This document shows positions 54,474-63,421 of a DNA stretch of 64,000 nucleotides, one piece after another; the stretch's first letter is position 1; each line of letters opens with the position of its first letter. A program made the translations under genes and the position numbers. Origin of the DNA: Nocardioides luteus (GTDB taxonomy: Bacteria; Actinomycetota; Actinomycetes; Propionibacteriales; Nocardioidaceae); contig NZ_JADOVJ010000001.1 of assembly GCF_015752315.1 (NCBI RefSeq), forward strand, positions 1,364,001 through 1,428,000, read 5' to 3'. The notes under the pieces were generated by a model that saw nothing but the letters and a program-made list of their open reading frames with translations, was not told where the DNA came from and ran no database searches.

Positions 54474-55860
54474 GACCGGAGCGGACTTCCTCCAGCTCGA
54501 CCCCGCCGGGGTGCCGCCCGGCGGTCTGGCGGCGTGGCTCACCGGCGCCCTGCGCGACGCGGTGGCCGACGGCCGGCTCGCGGTCGGCGCCCGGGTGCCG
54601 GCCTCGCGCACGCTCGCCACCCAGCTCGGCGTCTCGCGCGGGGTGGTCGTCGAGGCGTACCAGCGGCTCACGGACGAGGGACTGCTCTCGGCCCGCAGCG
54701 GCGGCGGCACGCGGGTGAGCACGGTCCCCGGAGCCGTACGCCGCCTCGGTGCCGCCACGCGCCTCCCGACGCCCGAGCTGGACCTCTCCCCGGGGGTTCC
54801 GGACCTGTCCGCCTTCCCGCGGGCGGCGTGGGCGAAGGCGTCGCGGGAGGTGCTCGCCGAGGTCGGCAGCGCCGAGCTCGGCTACGGCGATCCCCGCGGC
54901 GTACCGGCGCTCCGGGAGGCGCTCGCGGTCTGGCTGGGGCGTACGCGTGGCATCACGGTCTCGCCCGACGAGATCCTGGTGGTCAACGGCGTCGCCCAGG
55001 GCCTCGTGCTCCTGGCGCGCTGGCTGGAGGAGCGCGGCCGGACCACGATCGGCTTCGAGGAGCCGGGGTCCTACGGCGGCCGGGTGCACCTGCAACGGTG
55101 GGGGATGACGACGGTGCCGGTCCCGGTCGACGGCGACGGTCTGGACGTGGCGGCGCTCGACGCCGGCGGGGTCGACGCCGTCGTGGTCACGCCCGCGCAC
55201 CAGTTCCCGACGGGGGTCGTGCTCTCGCCGCAGCGGCGGCGGGAGCTGGTCGAGTGGGTCCGAGCGGCGCCGGACCGGCTGGTGATCGAGGACGACTACG
55301 ACGCCGAGCACCGCTACGACCGGCCGCCGGTCTCCGCGGTGAAGGTGCTCGCCCCCGACCGGGTCGTCCACCTCGGCAGCGTGTCCAAGACCCTGGCGCC
55401 GGCGATGCGGATCGGCTGGCTGATCGCCCCACCGGGCATGCACGAGGAGCTGGTCGAGACCCGTTACTGGCTAGACCTGGCCAGCCCGGCGCTGCCCCAG
55501 ATCACCTTGGCGCGGATGCTCACCTCCGGTGCCTTCGAGCGGCACCTGCGGCTGGTCCGGCAGCGACACAAGGCCCGGCGCGACGCCCTGCTCGGGGCGC
55601 TCGCCGAGCATCGGCCGGCCGTTCGGGTCCGAGGCGTCGCAGCCGGGCTGCACGTACTGGCGACGCTGCCCGAGGGCATCGACGACGCCGCCGTGGCCGA
55701 GGCCGCGCTCGAGGCGGGCATCGCGGTCCACCCGCTGTCCCGGCACCGTCAGGGCGAGGGTCCGCCGGGCCTGGTGATCGGCTACGCGGCGACGACTCCG
55801 GACCGCCTCCGAGAGGCCGTCAGGCGGCTGGCGCCGCTGATCACCCGGGAGCCGACGTAG
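54472..55860 (+). CDS. MocR/PdxR-type transcriptional regulator (GntR HTH plus aminotransferase domain)
   Basis: 462 residues from GTG 54472. The N-terminal GntR winged helix (ADGRLAVGARVPASRTLATQLGVSRGVVVEAYQRL) is joined to a fold-type I aminotransferase domain. The PLP lysine is in HLGSVSKTLAPAMRIGWL and the PLP-binding Asp in VIEDDYDAEHRYD. Such proteins sense PLP or its adducts. Likely controls itself and the divergent EamA transporter. Confidence 0.92.
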   Translation: MTGADFLQLDPAGVPPGGLAAWLTGALRDAVADGRLAVGARVPASRTLATQLGVSRGVVVEAYQRLTDEGLLSARSGGGTRVSTVPGAVRRLGAATRLPTPELDLSPGVPDLSAFPRAAWAKASREVLAEVGSAELGYGDPRGVPALREALAVWLGRTRGITVSPDEILVVNGVAQGLVLLARWLEERGRTTIGFEEPGSYGGRVHLQRWGMTTVPVPVDGDGLDVAALDAGGVDAVVVTPAHQFPTGVVLSPQRRRELVEWVRAAPDRLVIEDDYDAEHRYDRPPVSAVKVLAPDRVVHLGSVSKTLAPAMRIGWLIAPPGMHEELVETRYWLDLASPALPQITLARMLTSGAFERHLRLVRQRHKARRDALLGALAEHRPAVRVRGVAAGLHVLATLPEGIDDAAVAEAALEAGIAVHPLSRHRQGEGPPGLVIGYAATTPDRLREAVRRLAPLITREPT

Positions 55861-55870
55861 CGGACGAGAC

Positions 55871-56695
55871 CTACTTCCCGAACCGCTCCTGGTCGAGCTT
55901 GACCGCGGCGTGCTGGTCCGAGCCGATGTTCTCCCGCAGCTCCTTGGCGGACTCCCGGATAGCGTCGGAGATGATCTCGTGGACCCGCGGGTCGGCCAGG
56001 CCCTCGTCGACCAGGCGCAGCACGGTGTCGGCGACGAGACGGACGACGTCGTCGTGGAAGGGGAGGTAGCGCAGCTTCCCGGTCGTCTGGTCCTGGCGGA
56101 TCAGGTCGATGATGAGCGTGTCGATCTCGGCGCGGTTCTCCTCGATCGCGCTGGAGATGTGCCGGGTGTAGTTGCCGGTCTGGATCACCGCGATCACCTC
56201 GTCGAGCACCGCGACCGTGATCGGCTTGCGGATCGCGTTGACGATCGCGCCGGAGAACCTCCCCACCACGTACGCCGAGACCCGGTCGCCGAAGGCACGG
56301 TCGGCCGCGCGCATCAGCCTGAGCAGGATGAGCACGATCCGCAGCAGCCGGAAGCCACGGAAGGCCGGGCTGGCGGCGAGCCCGAGCGGGATCATGCCGA
56401 GCAGCTCGTACCAGTAGAGCAGCGGGAACTTCCAGCCGAGCCCCGAGCGGACCCAGCGGACGACGAACTCGACCGCGAAGATGCCGCAGACGACGTAGTC
56501 GGCGATGACGACCCGGTCGTACCAGACCTGGGAGACGTCCCAGAACGACACCCACACCACGGCCGCCACCGAGACGACGGCGAGCGCCAGCATCAGCCAG
56601 TCGACGACGGTGACCGGCGGTCCGGCGGCGGTGCCGGGCTCGCGGTCGTCGTGCGCGGGCTGGGGCGGCGCGGTCGCGATGCCTGGTGAGCTCAT
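55871..56695 (-). CDS. Voltage-sensor (S1-S4) membrane protein without a pore domain
   Basis: 274 residues from ATG 56695, chosen because TATCGT lies seven bases upstream; an ATG at 56722 adds nine residues. Four membrane helices: VVDWLMLALAVVSVAAVVWV, VIADYVVCGIFAVEFVVRWV (S2 with acidic residues), FPLLYWYELLGMIPLGLA and FRGFRLLRIVLILLRLMR, an S4 with arginines every third or fourth position. No S5-S6 and no TVGYG selectivity filter follow; instead a roughly 140-residue cytoplasmic helical region. It resembles annotated ion transporters but may be a sensor or proton path. Confidence 0.75.
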   Translation of the reverse strand: MSSPGIATAPPQPAHDDREPGTAAGPPVTVVDWLMLALAVVSVAAVVWVSFWDVSQVWYDRVVIADYVVCGIFAVEFVVRWVRSGLGWKFPLLYWYELLGMIPLGLAASPAFRGFRLLRIVLILLRLMRAADRAFGDRVSAYVVGRFSGAIVNAIRKPITVAVLDEVIAVIQTGNYTRHISSAIEENRAEIDTLIIDLIRQDQTTGKLRYLPFHDDVVRLVADTVLRLVDEGLADPRVHEIISDAIRESAKELRENIGSDQHAAVKLDQERFGK

Positions 56696-56786
56696 GACCG
56701 GCACGATAGGAGACGAGCCCACCGATCACGATCACCCACACGCGTCGTTGCCATTGTGTGGCTGCGACGTGAGGTCGGCGGCGCGG

Positions 56787-58250
56787 TCACTGGGTGCAGG
56801 CGACCTTGCCGTCCGGGACCGTGCGGAACGACATCACCCTGCCCAGGAACGGGGTGTAGGAGAAGCGGGGTTGATAGCCGGTGAACTCGCCATCGACCTT
56901 CTCGATGCGACGGATCTGCCCGTAGCAGCGGCACACCACGGAGATGTCGTCCGTCGCGCTCAGAGCCCGCTCGAACTCGAACCGGGTCAACGAGTGCCCC
57001 ACGGCGGCGACCTCGGCGAGCTCGGGGTCATCGGTCTCGATGATCTCGACCAGGTCGCCCTGATAGTCGCCGATCTGGAGGGTCGGGCTGATGAACCAGT
57101 GGTTCGTCCGGCCGTCCTCGGTCCAGAGGTTGCTGAACATCGTGAACGACGTCTGCGTCTTGAACCCGAGGTAGGGGAGGCTGCCGTTCACCAGGACGAG
57201 CAGAGTCACGACCCACAGCACGCGCGACCCGGTGAACAGCGGGTCGGAGACGGCTATGGCGCGCGGACCCTCGCGGCGTACCACCACGAGCATGGACCGG
57301 AAGTAGACGACGACGAGAACCACGAGGCCGAGGAACCACAGACCCACCCGCGCGTAGGTGAAGGCGTCGTCGGACCCGACGGCCCTGGACGCGAGCGTCA
57401 CGGCGACCACCAGCAGACCCACCGCCGCCGCGCCGCTCGCGACGGTCGCGATCAGGTGGTGCCGCAGCCGGCGAAGGCTGCTGCCGATCAGGTCGCCGGC
57501 CGCGGTGGCGACCTCGGGGCTGAGGAACAGGACGTACATCGCGATCGCGATGTAGCTGAACGCCTGGATCGCCGCGATCGGGACCATCGCGAGGGAGAGG
57601 TGGAACAGCAGCCCGGTCGGAATCGCGAGGAACCGCGTCCTGCGGAAGGCGAGCAGCAGCCCCAGGCCGATCTCGGTGACCAGGGCGGCGGCCGCCGCCG
57701 GAGTCGCGAGCCCTGCCACGACCGCGCTGCCCTGCTCGGCATGGAGGGCGGTGCCGAGCAGGGTGGCTGCGCAACCCACCATCGGGTCGAAGAAGTCGGT
57801 GTTGGCCTTCGCGATCCCCGACCACACGTACACGACGACCAAGGCACCGCGGGCCGGGCCCGCGAAGGCCTCGTACGCCGCCGACCGGGTGTCGGCTCGA
57901 CCGCGTCTGCGCCGCAGCCACGCGATGGCCAGCGCACCGAGCAGGATCAGGTTGATGCAGTCCTCGAGCAGATGATGATTGACCTGGTAGGGCAGGTGTG
58001 CCCAGGAATAGGCCAGGTTGAGCACGAGCATCGTCGCGAGCGCCGGGGTGCGGTGGGGAAGGACGATCGTCGCGAGCGTTGCCACCAGGAGCAAACCGAA
58101 CAGGGCGTCGTGGGGGAAGTACTCATAGGTGAGGAGCTGGATCAGACCCTGTCCCGCCCAGAGCATGGTGAACAGGCTGAGCCGGTCGAAGCTCAGCCCT
58201 TGGGTCCGTACGTCGGCCACGGCGAACGTGGACCGGCTGAGCCTGGTCAT
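56787..58250 (-). CDS. HTTM-domain membrane protein (vitamin K carboxylase-related)
   Basis: 487 residues. Many hydrophobic helices in the first about 360 residues, including LSLFTMLWAGQGLIQLLTYEYFP, and the block VYVWSGIAKANTDFFDPMVG, which resembles the HTTM (horizontally transferred transmembrane) family related to vitamin K-dependent gamma-carboxylase. The C-terminal part is soluble (TSFTMFSNLWTEDGRTNHWF). A Lys in SGIAKAN matches the catalytic-lysine neighbourhood loosely. Function unknown. Confidence 0.7.
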   Translation of the reverse strand: MTRLSRSTFAVADVRTQGLSFDRLSLFTMLWAGQGLIQLLTYEYFPHDALFGLLLVATLATIVLPHRTPALATMLVLNLAYSWAHLPYQVNHHLLEDCINLILLGALAIAWLRRRRGRADTRSAAYEAFAGPARGALVVVYVWSGIAKANTDFFDPMVGCAATLLGTALHAEQGSAVVAGLATPAAAAALVTEIGLGLLLAFRRTRFLAIPTGLLFHLSLAMVPIAAIQAFSYIAIAMYVLFLSPEVATAAGDLIGSSLRRLRHHLIATVASGAAAVGLLVVAVTLASRAVGSDDAFTYARVGLWFLGLVVLVVVYFRSMLVVVRREGPRAIAVSDPLFTGSRVLWVVTLLVLVNGSLPYLGFKTQTSFTMFSNLWTEDGRTNHWFISPTLQIGDYQGDLVEIIETDDPELAEVAAVGHSLTRFEFERALSATDDISVVCRCYGQIRRIEKVDGEFTGYQPRFSYTPFLGRVMSFRTVPDGKVACTQ

Positions 58251-58336
58251 GGCGGCATTATGATCGGGATTTTCGTCGGCGTGTCGTCATCGCGTCGTTT
58301 GACGTCTGCTCCAGGCCGGTGCGGCAGAATGGGACC

Positions 58337-59065
58337 GTGCCCCTCTACCGCGACGAGGCCATCGTGCTTCGCACCCACAAGCTCGGTGAGGCCGACCGGA
58401 TCATCACCATGCTCACCCGCCATCACGGACGGGTGCGTGCGGTGGCGAAGGGCGTGCGGCGCACCACCTCGCGGTGGGGTTCGCGGCTGGAGCCGTTCAC
58501 CCACGTCGACCTGCAGTTCGCCGAGGGGCGCAACCTCGACACGATCACCCAGGCCGAGACGCTGACCCTGTTCCACGCGGGCATCGGGCTCGACTACGAC
58601 CGCTACACCGCCGGCACCGCGATGCTCGAGACGGCCGACCGGCTGGTGCACGAGGAGGGCGAGCCGGCGCCGCAGCAGTACCTGCTGCTCGTGGGCGGGC
58701 TGCGGGTGCTCGCCCAGGGCGACCGGCTTCCCCGGCACGTGCTCGACTCCTACCTGCTCCGATCCCTGGCCGTGGCCGGCTACGCGCCGAGCTTCGAGGC
58801 CTGCGCGCGCTGCGGGCTGGAGGGTCCGCACCGGTGGTTCAACGTCTCCATGGGTGGCGCGCTGTGCACGACCTGCCGGGTGCCCGGCTCGGCGACGCCC
58901 TCGCCGGAGACGCTGACCCACCTCGGTGCGCTGCTCTCAGGTGACTGGGATACCGTCGGCCGCGCCGAGGACCGGACCAGCAGGCAGGCGAGCGGGTTGG
59001 TCGCTGCGTACCTCTCCTGGCATCTGGACCGCAACCTGCGCTCGCTCGAATACGTCGAGAGCTGA
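58337..59065 (+). CDS. recO: DNA repair protein RecO
   Basis: 242 residues from GTG 58337. The N-terminal OB fold (YRDEAIVLRTHKLGEADRIITMLTRHHGRVRAVAKG) is followed by a helical domain and a zinc site (CARCGL and CTTC). RecO loads RecA on SSB-coated DNA in the RecFOR pathway. A CAGAAT -10 element lies six bases before the GTG, suggesting a leaderless message. Placement before uppS is normal. Confidence 0.95.
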   Translation: MPLYRDEAIVLRTHKLGEADRIITMLTRHHGRVRAVAKGVRRTTSRWGSRLEPFTHVDLQFAEGRNLDTITQAETLTLFHAGIGLDYDRYTAGTAMLETADRLVHEEGEPAPQQYLLLVGGLRVLAQGDRLPRHVLDSYLLRSLAVAGYAPSFEACARCGLEGPHRWFNVSMGGALCTTCRVPGSATPSPETLTHLGALLSGDWDTVGRAEDRTSRQASGLVAAYLSWHLDRNLRSLEYVES

Positions 59066-59072
59066 GGACACG

Positions 59073-60551
59073 ATGGGCCACTCGCACGGCCACTCGCACG
59101 GCGGGCACGACGCCGAGGTGGAGGTCGAGGCGCTGCCGCGGATGGTGCTGACGGTCTCGCTGGTGCTCGTCGCCGTCCTCACTGTCGTCGGGGTCGCGGT
59201 CTGGTGGCCCGACAGCGCCGCCGTCGACAAGCTCCAGGGGTCCCAGGAGTTCATCGCCGACGGCGTCGTCTTCGAGACGGCCGAGGTGACCTCGGTCGCC
59301 GAGCCGTGCACCGCCGAGGGCACGCCCGAGGGCTGCAACAAGGCCTCCGTGAAGCTCACCAGCGGACCCGACTCCGGCACCGAGCTGGCGGTCGAGATCT
59401 CGACCCCGATGGCCCGCTCCGGGCTGGAGGCCGGTGACGAGGTGGAGCTCTCCCGCACCGAGAAGGAGGGGGAGGCGACGTACGCCTTCTTCGACGTCAA
59501 GCGCGGGCCGCCGCTGCTCCTGCTCGTCGGTCTCTTCGTGGTCTGCGTCGTCGCCGTCGCGCGGCTGCGCGGGCTGATGGCCGTCCTGGGCCTCGGCTTC
59601 GCGGGGGCGGTGGTGTGGCTGTTCCTGCTGCCCGCGCTCCTCTCCGGCGAGCCCGCGGCCTGGGTCGCGCTGGTCTCCTCGGTGCTGATCCTCTACGTCG
59701 TGCTCTACACCACCCACGGGCTCTCGGTGCGTACGTCGGTGGCGCTCGCCGGCACGCTCGCCGGCGTCGCGGTGACCGCGCTGATCGGCACCCTCGCGAT
59801 CGGCGGGAGCCGGCTCAGCGGGCTGGGCTCGGAGAGCGGTCAGACGCTCTCCTCGCTCGACGCCGCGCTCGACCTGCAGAGCCTCCTGGTCGCCGCGGTG
59901 ATCATCGCCGGCCTCGGTGCGCTCAACGACGTCACCATCACCCAGGCGTCCGCGGTGTGGGAGCTGCGTGCCGCCGGACCGTCCACCTCGCGCTGGGACA
60001 TCTTCCGCGGTGCGATGCGGATCGGCCGCGACCACGTCGCCTCGACGATCTACACGATCGTGTTCGCCTACGTCGGCACCGCGCTGACCCTGCTGCTGGT
60101 GATCCAGCTCTACGACCGCACGTTCTTCTCGCTGCTGACCACCGAGCAGATGGCCGGCGAGATCGTCTCCACGATGGCCGCGGGCATCGGCGTGGTGCTC
60201 GCCATGCCGATCACCACGATCATCGGCGCGCTGGCCGTCCCCGGCCCGGCCGGGAACCCTGCGGAGATGGAGTACGACGCGCCCCGGCGCCCGATGGTCC
60301 CGCCCAGGCCGCCGCAGCAGCCCAGGCCGCCTCAGCAGCCCAGGCCGCAGCCGCCCGCCGGCTATCCGCCGACTAGGGTGGGGCCTCGTGAGCAAGCCGG
60401 TCCGTACCCCAACACCCCACCCGTCCGGGGCTACCCCGCCCCCGGTCCCCAAGGACCTCGTCCCGGAGCACGTGGCGATCATCATGGACGGCAACGGCCG
60501 ATGGGCCAAGGAGCGTGGCCTCCCCCGGACCAGGGGCCACGAAGAGGGTGA
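59073..60551 (+). CDS. YibE/F-like multipass membrane protein with His-rich N-terminus
   Basis: 492 residues. His-rich start (MGHSHGHSHGGHD), one helix (MVLTVSLVLVAVLTVVGVAVWW), an extracytoplasmic beta domain, then about seven helices of the YibE/F domain (LLLLVGLFVVCVVAVARLRG, ALNDVTITQASAVWELR). After the last helix a Pro/Gln/Arg-rich tail of about 100 residues continues to 60551, through the start of uppS. The true end is this stop unless the frame is broken; the tail is probably disordered. Metal handling is suggested by the histidines and the zinc genes nearby. Confidence 0.75.
   Translation: MGHSHGHSHGGHDAEVEVEALPRMVLTVSLVLVAVLTVVGVAVWWPDSAAVDKLQGSQEFIADGVVFETAEVTSVAEPCTAEGTPEGCNKASVKLTSGPDSGTELAVEISTPMARSGLEAGDEVELSRTEKEGEATYAFFDVKRGPPLLLLVGLFVVCVVAVARLRGLMAVLGLGFAGAVVWLFLLPALLSGEPAAWVALVSSVLILYVVLYTTHGLSVRTSVALAGTLAGVAVTALIGTLAIGGSRLSGLGSESGQTLSSLDAALDLQSLLVAAVIIAGLGALNDVTITQASAVWELRAAGPSTSRWDIFRGAMRIGRDHVASTIYTIVFAYVGTALTLLLVIQLYDRTFFSLLTTEQMAGEIVSTMAAGIGVVLAMPITTIIGALAVPGPAGNPAEMEYDAPRRPMVPPRPPQQPRPPQQPRPQPPAGYPPTRVGPREQAGPYPNTPPVRGYPAPGPQGPRPGARGDHHGRQRPMGQGAWPPPDQGPRRG
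60303..60350. repeat. 18-bp tandem repeat encoding a Pro/Gln tract
   Basis: CCCAGGCCGCCGCAGCAG (60303-60320) is repeated with one change at 60321-60338 and partly at 60339-60350. It encodes PRPPQQ units in the YibE/F-like tail, ahead of the uppS promoter. Being a multiple of three, unit gain or loss would keep the frame. Confidence 0.85.
60374..60379 (+). promoter_or_regulatory. -10 element for uppS inside the upstream reading frame
   Basis: TAGGGT lies eight bases before the uppS GTG, and AGGGTGGGG can also act as a ribosome site. Either reading supports GTG 60388 as the real start despite the long overlap with the upstream gene. Confidence 0.45.
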
Positions 60552-61170
60552 GTCCTCGCTCTTCGACGTCGTCGAAGGGGCCATCGAGATCGGCGTGAAG
60601 GCCATCTCCGCCTACGCGTTCTCGACCGAGAACTGGTCGCGCTCGCCCGACGAGGTGAAGTTCCTGATGGGCTTCAACCGCGACGTCATCCGCCGCCGCC
60701 GCGACGAGATGAACGAGCTCGGCGTCCGGGTTCGCTGGGCCGGCCGCGCCCCCCGGCTGTGGAAGTCGGTCATCAACGAGCTCAAGGTCGCCGAGGAGAT
60801 GACGCGCCACAACACGGTGTGCACCCTGACGATGTGCGTCAACTACGGCGGCCGCGCCGAGCTCACCGACGCGATGCGCCGGATGGGGGAGGACGTCGCC
60901 GCCGGCCGCCTGCGTGCGGACAAGATCACCGAGAAGACGATCGAGAAGTACCTCTACGTCCCCGAGCTCGCCAACGCCGACCTCATCTGGCGCACCTCCG
61001 GTGAGCAGCGGCTGTCCAACTACATGCTCTGGCAGGCCGCCTACTCCGAGTTCGTCTTCACCGACGTGCTCTGGCCCGACGTCGACCGCCGCCACCTGTG
61101 GCATGCCATCGAGACGTACGCCTCCCGGGACCGCCGCTACGGCGGTGCCCTTCCCAACCCGGTGGGCTGA
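60388..61170 (+). CDS. uppS: Isoprenyl (undecaprenyl/decaprenyl) diphosphate synthase
   Basis: 260 residues. The cis-prenyltransferase motifs are IIMDGNGRWAKERG (catalytic Asp), STENWSRS, RTSGEQRLSNYMLWQ and YSEFVFTDVLWPDV. It makes the lipid carrier for peptidoglycan. The GTG start lies 164 bases inside the 3' end of the upstream gene; a later start is unlikely because the catalytic region begins about 29 residues in and no good start lies between. Confidence 0.95.
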   Translation: MSKPVRTPTPHPSGATPPPVPKDLVPEHVAIIMDGNGRWAKERGLPRTRGHEEGESSLFDVVEGAIEIGVKAISAYAFSTENWSRSPDEVKFLMGFNRDVIRRRRDEMNELGVRVRWAGRAPRLWKSVINELKVAEEMTRHNTVCTLTMCVNYGGRAELTDAMRRMGEDVAAGRLRADKITEKTIEKYLYVPELANADLIWRTSGEQRLSNYMLWQAAYSEFVFTDVLWPDVDRRHLWHAIETYASRDRRYGGALPNPVG

Positions 61171-61179
61171 CGCCGCGGT

Positions 61180-61587
61180 CTAGCGGCAGTCGGTGCAGGT
61201 GCCGAAGATCTCCAGGGTATGGGAGACGTCGGTGAAGCCGTTCTCCTCGGCCATGGTCTTGGTCCAGCGCTCGACGGCGGGGCCCTCGACCTCGACGGTG
61301 CGGCCGCAGCCGCGGCAGACCAGGTGATGGTGGTGGGTGTCGGAGCAGCGGCGGTAGATGGTCTCGCCGTCCTCGGAGCGCATCGCGTCGACGGCGCCGG
61401 CCTCGGCCAGCGCGGTCAGGGTGCGGTAGACGGTGGCGAGGCCGACGGCGCCGTCGAGACGGGAGTGGATCTCCTGGGCGGAGTGGAAGCCGTCGTACGT
61501 CCGTAGCGCCTCGGCCACCGCGAGCCGCTGCTTCGTGGGCCGCAGCGCGCTCTGGGAATCGGCCGCCAACGGGTCAGTGCTCGTCAT
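61180..61587 (-). CDS. zur: Fur-family metalloregulator, probably zinc-responsive (Zur/FurB)
   Basis: 135 residues. The winged helix (RPTKQRLAVAEALRTYDGFHSAQEIHSRL, GLATVYRTLTALAEAG) is followed by the metal-binding domain (HHHHLVCRGCGRTVEVEG and CTDC, the structural zinc CxxC pairs). Zur is inferred from the operon with zinc ABC genes. Its ATG overlaps the permease stop by 14 bases, so it is the last gene of the znuACB-zur operon. Confidence 0.9.
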   Translation of the reverse strand: MTSTDPLAADSQSALRPTKQRLAVAEALRTYDGFHSAQEIHSRLDGAVGLATVYRTLTALAEAGAVDAMRSEDGETIYRRCSDTHHHHLVCRGCGRTVEVEGPAVERWTKTMAEENGFTDVSHTLEIFGTCTDCR

Positions 61588-62593
61588 AGTGCTCTCCCTC
61601 CGCGCCGACGTGCGCCGCGTGCCGGTGCCCGTCGTGGATGTAGTCGACGTGGTCGCCGTGCTCGACCGCCACGTGGCCGCACTTCTCGCCGTGATGGTGC
61701 GGGTGGGCCTCGTCGACCGGCTTCTCCTCGGGCGAGGTGTCGGGGAACGGGGCCACGAGCGCCCGGTGGCGACGCAGCCAGGCGCCGACGGGCCAGACCA
61801 GGAAGAACCCGGCCAGCGCGACCAGCACGATGCTGGGACCGGGCTGGACGTTGGCGCCGGTGCGCGAGAGCGCGGCCGCCAGCACCAGGCCGCCGACCGA
61901 GGCGGCCAGCCCGGCACCCATCGCGCCGAGCAGCGTCATCCGGAACGACCGGGTCAACTGCTGCACGATCGCGACCGGCACGACCATGAGCGCGGAGACG
62001 AGCAGCAGGCCGACGGTGCGCATCGCGATCACCACGCTCAGGGCGGCGAGCACGGCGACCAGGATCGAGTAGAACCGCACCGGCAGTCCGGCGACCTTGG
62101 CGTAGTCGGCGTCCTGGGAGACCGCGAAAAGCTGCGGCGAGAGGCCGACGCAGATCACGATCAGCACGACGGCGAGCGCCATCGTCACGAGCAGGTCGTC
62201 GACCGAGATCGTCAGGATCGAGCCGAAGAGGAACTCCTGGAGCCGGGAGGCGCCGGTGCCGGCCAGTCCGGTGACGAAGACGCCGCCGGCGAGCCCGCCG
62301 TAGAAGAGCATCGCCAGGGCGACGTCACCCTCGGCGTGGCCGCGCTCGCGTACGACCTCGATGACCACGGCCCCGGCGATGGCGACGACCACCGCGGTCC
62401 AGGTCGGTGACGTCTGGGTCCACAGGCCGATCGCGACACCGGTGACGGCGACGTGACCGATGCCGTCGCCCATCAGCGCGAGACGTCGCTGCACGATGTA
62501 GGTGCCGACCGCGGGAGCCGCGATCCCGACGAGGAACGCCGCGATCAGCGCCCGCTGCATGAACGGGACCGAGAAGAGCTCGAGAAGAGTCAT
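61574..62593 (-). CDS. znuB: Zinc/manganese ABC transporter permease (ZnuB-like) with His-rich tail
   Basis: 339 residues. An ABC-3 permease with about eight helices (MTLLELFSVPFMQRALIAAFLVG, ALMGDGIGHVAVTGVAIGLW). After the last helix an about 65-residue cytoplasmic tail is extremely His-rich (HPHHHGEKCGH, IHDGHRHAAH), unusual for permeases and probably a zinc-binding buffer or sensor. It lies three bases downstream of the ATPase gene. Confidence 0.92.
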   Translation of the reverse strand: MTLLELFSVPFMQRALIAAFLVGIAAPAVGTYIVQRRLALMGDGIGHVAVTGVAIGLWTQTSPTWTAVVVAIAGAVVIEVVRERGHAEGDVALAMLFYGGLAGGVFVTGLAGTGASRLQEFLFGSILTISVDDLLVTMALAVVLIVICVGLSPQLFAVSQDADYAKVAGLPVRFYSILVAVLAALSVVIAMRTVGLLLVSALMVVPVAIVQQLTRSFRMTLLGAMGAGLAASVGGLVLAAALSRTGANVQPGPSIVLVALAGFFLVWPVGAWLRRHRALVAPFPDTSPEEKPVDEAHPHHHGEKCGHVAVEHGDHVDYIHDGHRHAAHVGAEGEHYDEH

Positions 62594-62596
62594 GGC

Positions 62597-63421
62597 CTAG
62601 AGCTCCTTCAGCGGGGTCGGGACGGCGGCGTTGGGCTTGGGAGCCGAGGCGTCGTCGCAGTGGACGTGGCCGGCGTCGAAGCCCTGGGCGTGCACGTCGG
62701 CGTCGGAGAGGGGAGGGCCGTCGTAGGCCTTGCGCCCGTCACGCATGACGACGGCGCGGTCGACCAGCGGCGCCAGCGGCCCGAGCTCGTGGGCGACCAG
62801 CACGATCGTGGCGCCGTCGGCCTTGAGCCGGCCGAGCGCCCCGGCCAGGGCGTGCTGGTTGGGCAGGTCGACCCCGGCGGTGGGCTCGTCGAGCAGGAGC
62901 AGCTCGGGGCGACCGGCGAGCGCCCGCGCGATCAGCACCCGCTGGTGCTGACCTCCGGAGAGCTGGGCGACCCCGCGGTGGGCGTACGCATCCATCCCGA
63001 CCACCTCGAGGGCGGCCCGGATCGCGGCCCGGTCGGCGCTGCGCAGCGGCCGCAGCAGCTTGCGATGGGTGAGCCGGCCGGAGGCGACGACCTCCCACAC
63101 CGAGGCCGGTACGCCGCCGGTGGCCGTGCTCCGCTGCGGCACGTAGCCGACCCGTGACCAGTCGTGGAAGCCGGCCAGGGCGCGGCCGAAGAGCTCCAGG
63201 CGACCGGCCGAGAGCGGGTTGAGGCCGACCAGGGTGCGTACGAGCGTGGACTTGCCGGAGCCGTTGGCCCCCATCAGCGCGACGAACTCACCGCGCTTGA
63301 CGGTGAGGTCCACCTCGCGCAGGACGGGGCGTCCGGACAGCGCGACATCCCCGCGCAGGAGCTGCACGGGGACATCGGCGGGGACGGTGCTGTTTCCGGA
63401 GCCGTTCCCGGGCTTGGTCAC
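62597..63421 (-). CDS. znuC: Zinc/manganese ABC transporter ATP-binding protein (ZnuC-like)
   Basis: 274 residues from GTG 63421. Walker A GANGSGKST, signature LSGGQHQR, Walker B LLLLDEPT and the switch His in LVAHELG are all present. The C-terminus adds a short segment with HVHCDD that could bind metal. Its GTG overlaps the stop of the substrate-binding gene (GTGA, 63418-63421). Confidence 0.93.
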   Translation of the reverse strand: MTKPGNGSGNSTVPADVPVQLLRGDVALSGRPVLREVDLTVKRGEFVALMGANGSGKSTLVRTLVGLNPLSAGRLELFGRALAGFHDWSRVGYVPQRSTATGGVPASVWEVVASGRLTHRKLLRPLRSADRAAIRAALEVVGMDAYAHRGVAQLSGGQHQRVLIARALAGRPELLLLDEPTAGVDLPNQHALAGALGRLKADGATIVLVAHELGPLAPLVDRAVVMRDGRKAYDGPPLSDADVHAQGFDAGHVHCDDASAPKPNAAVPTPLKEL

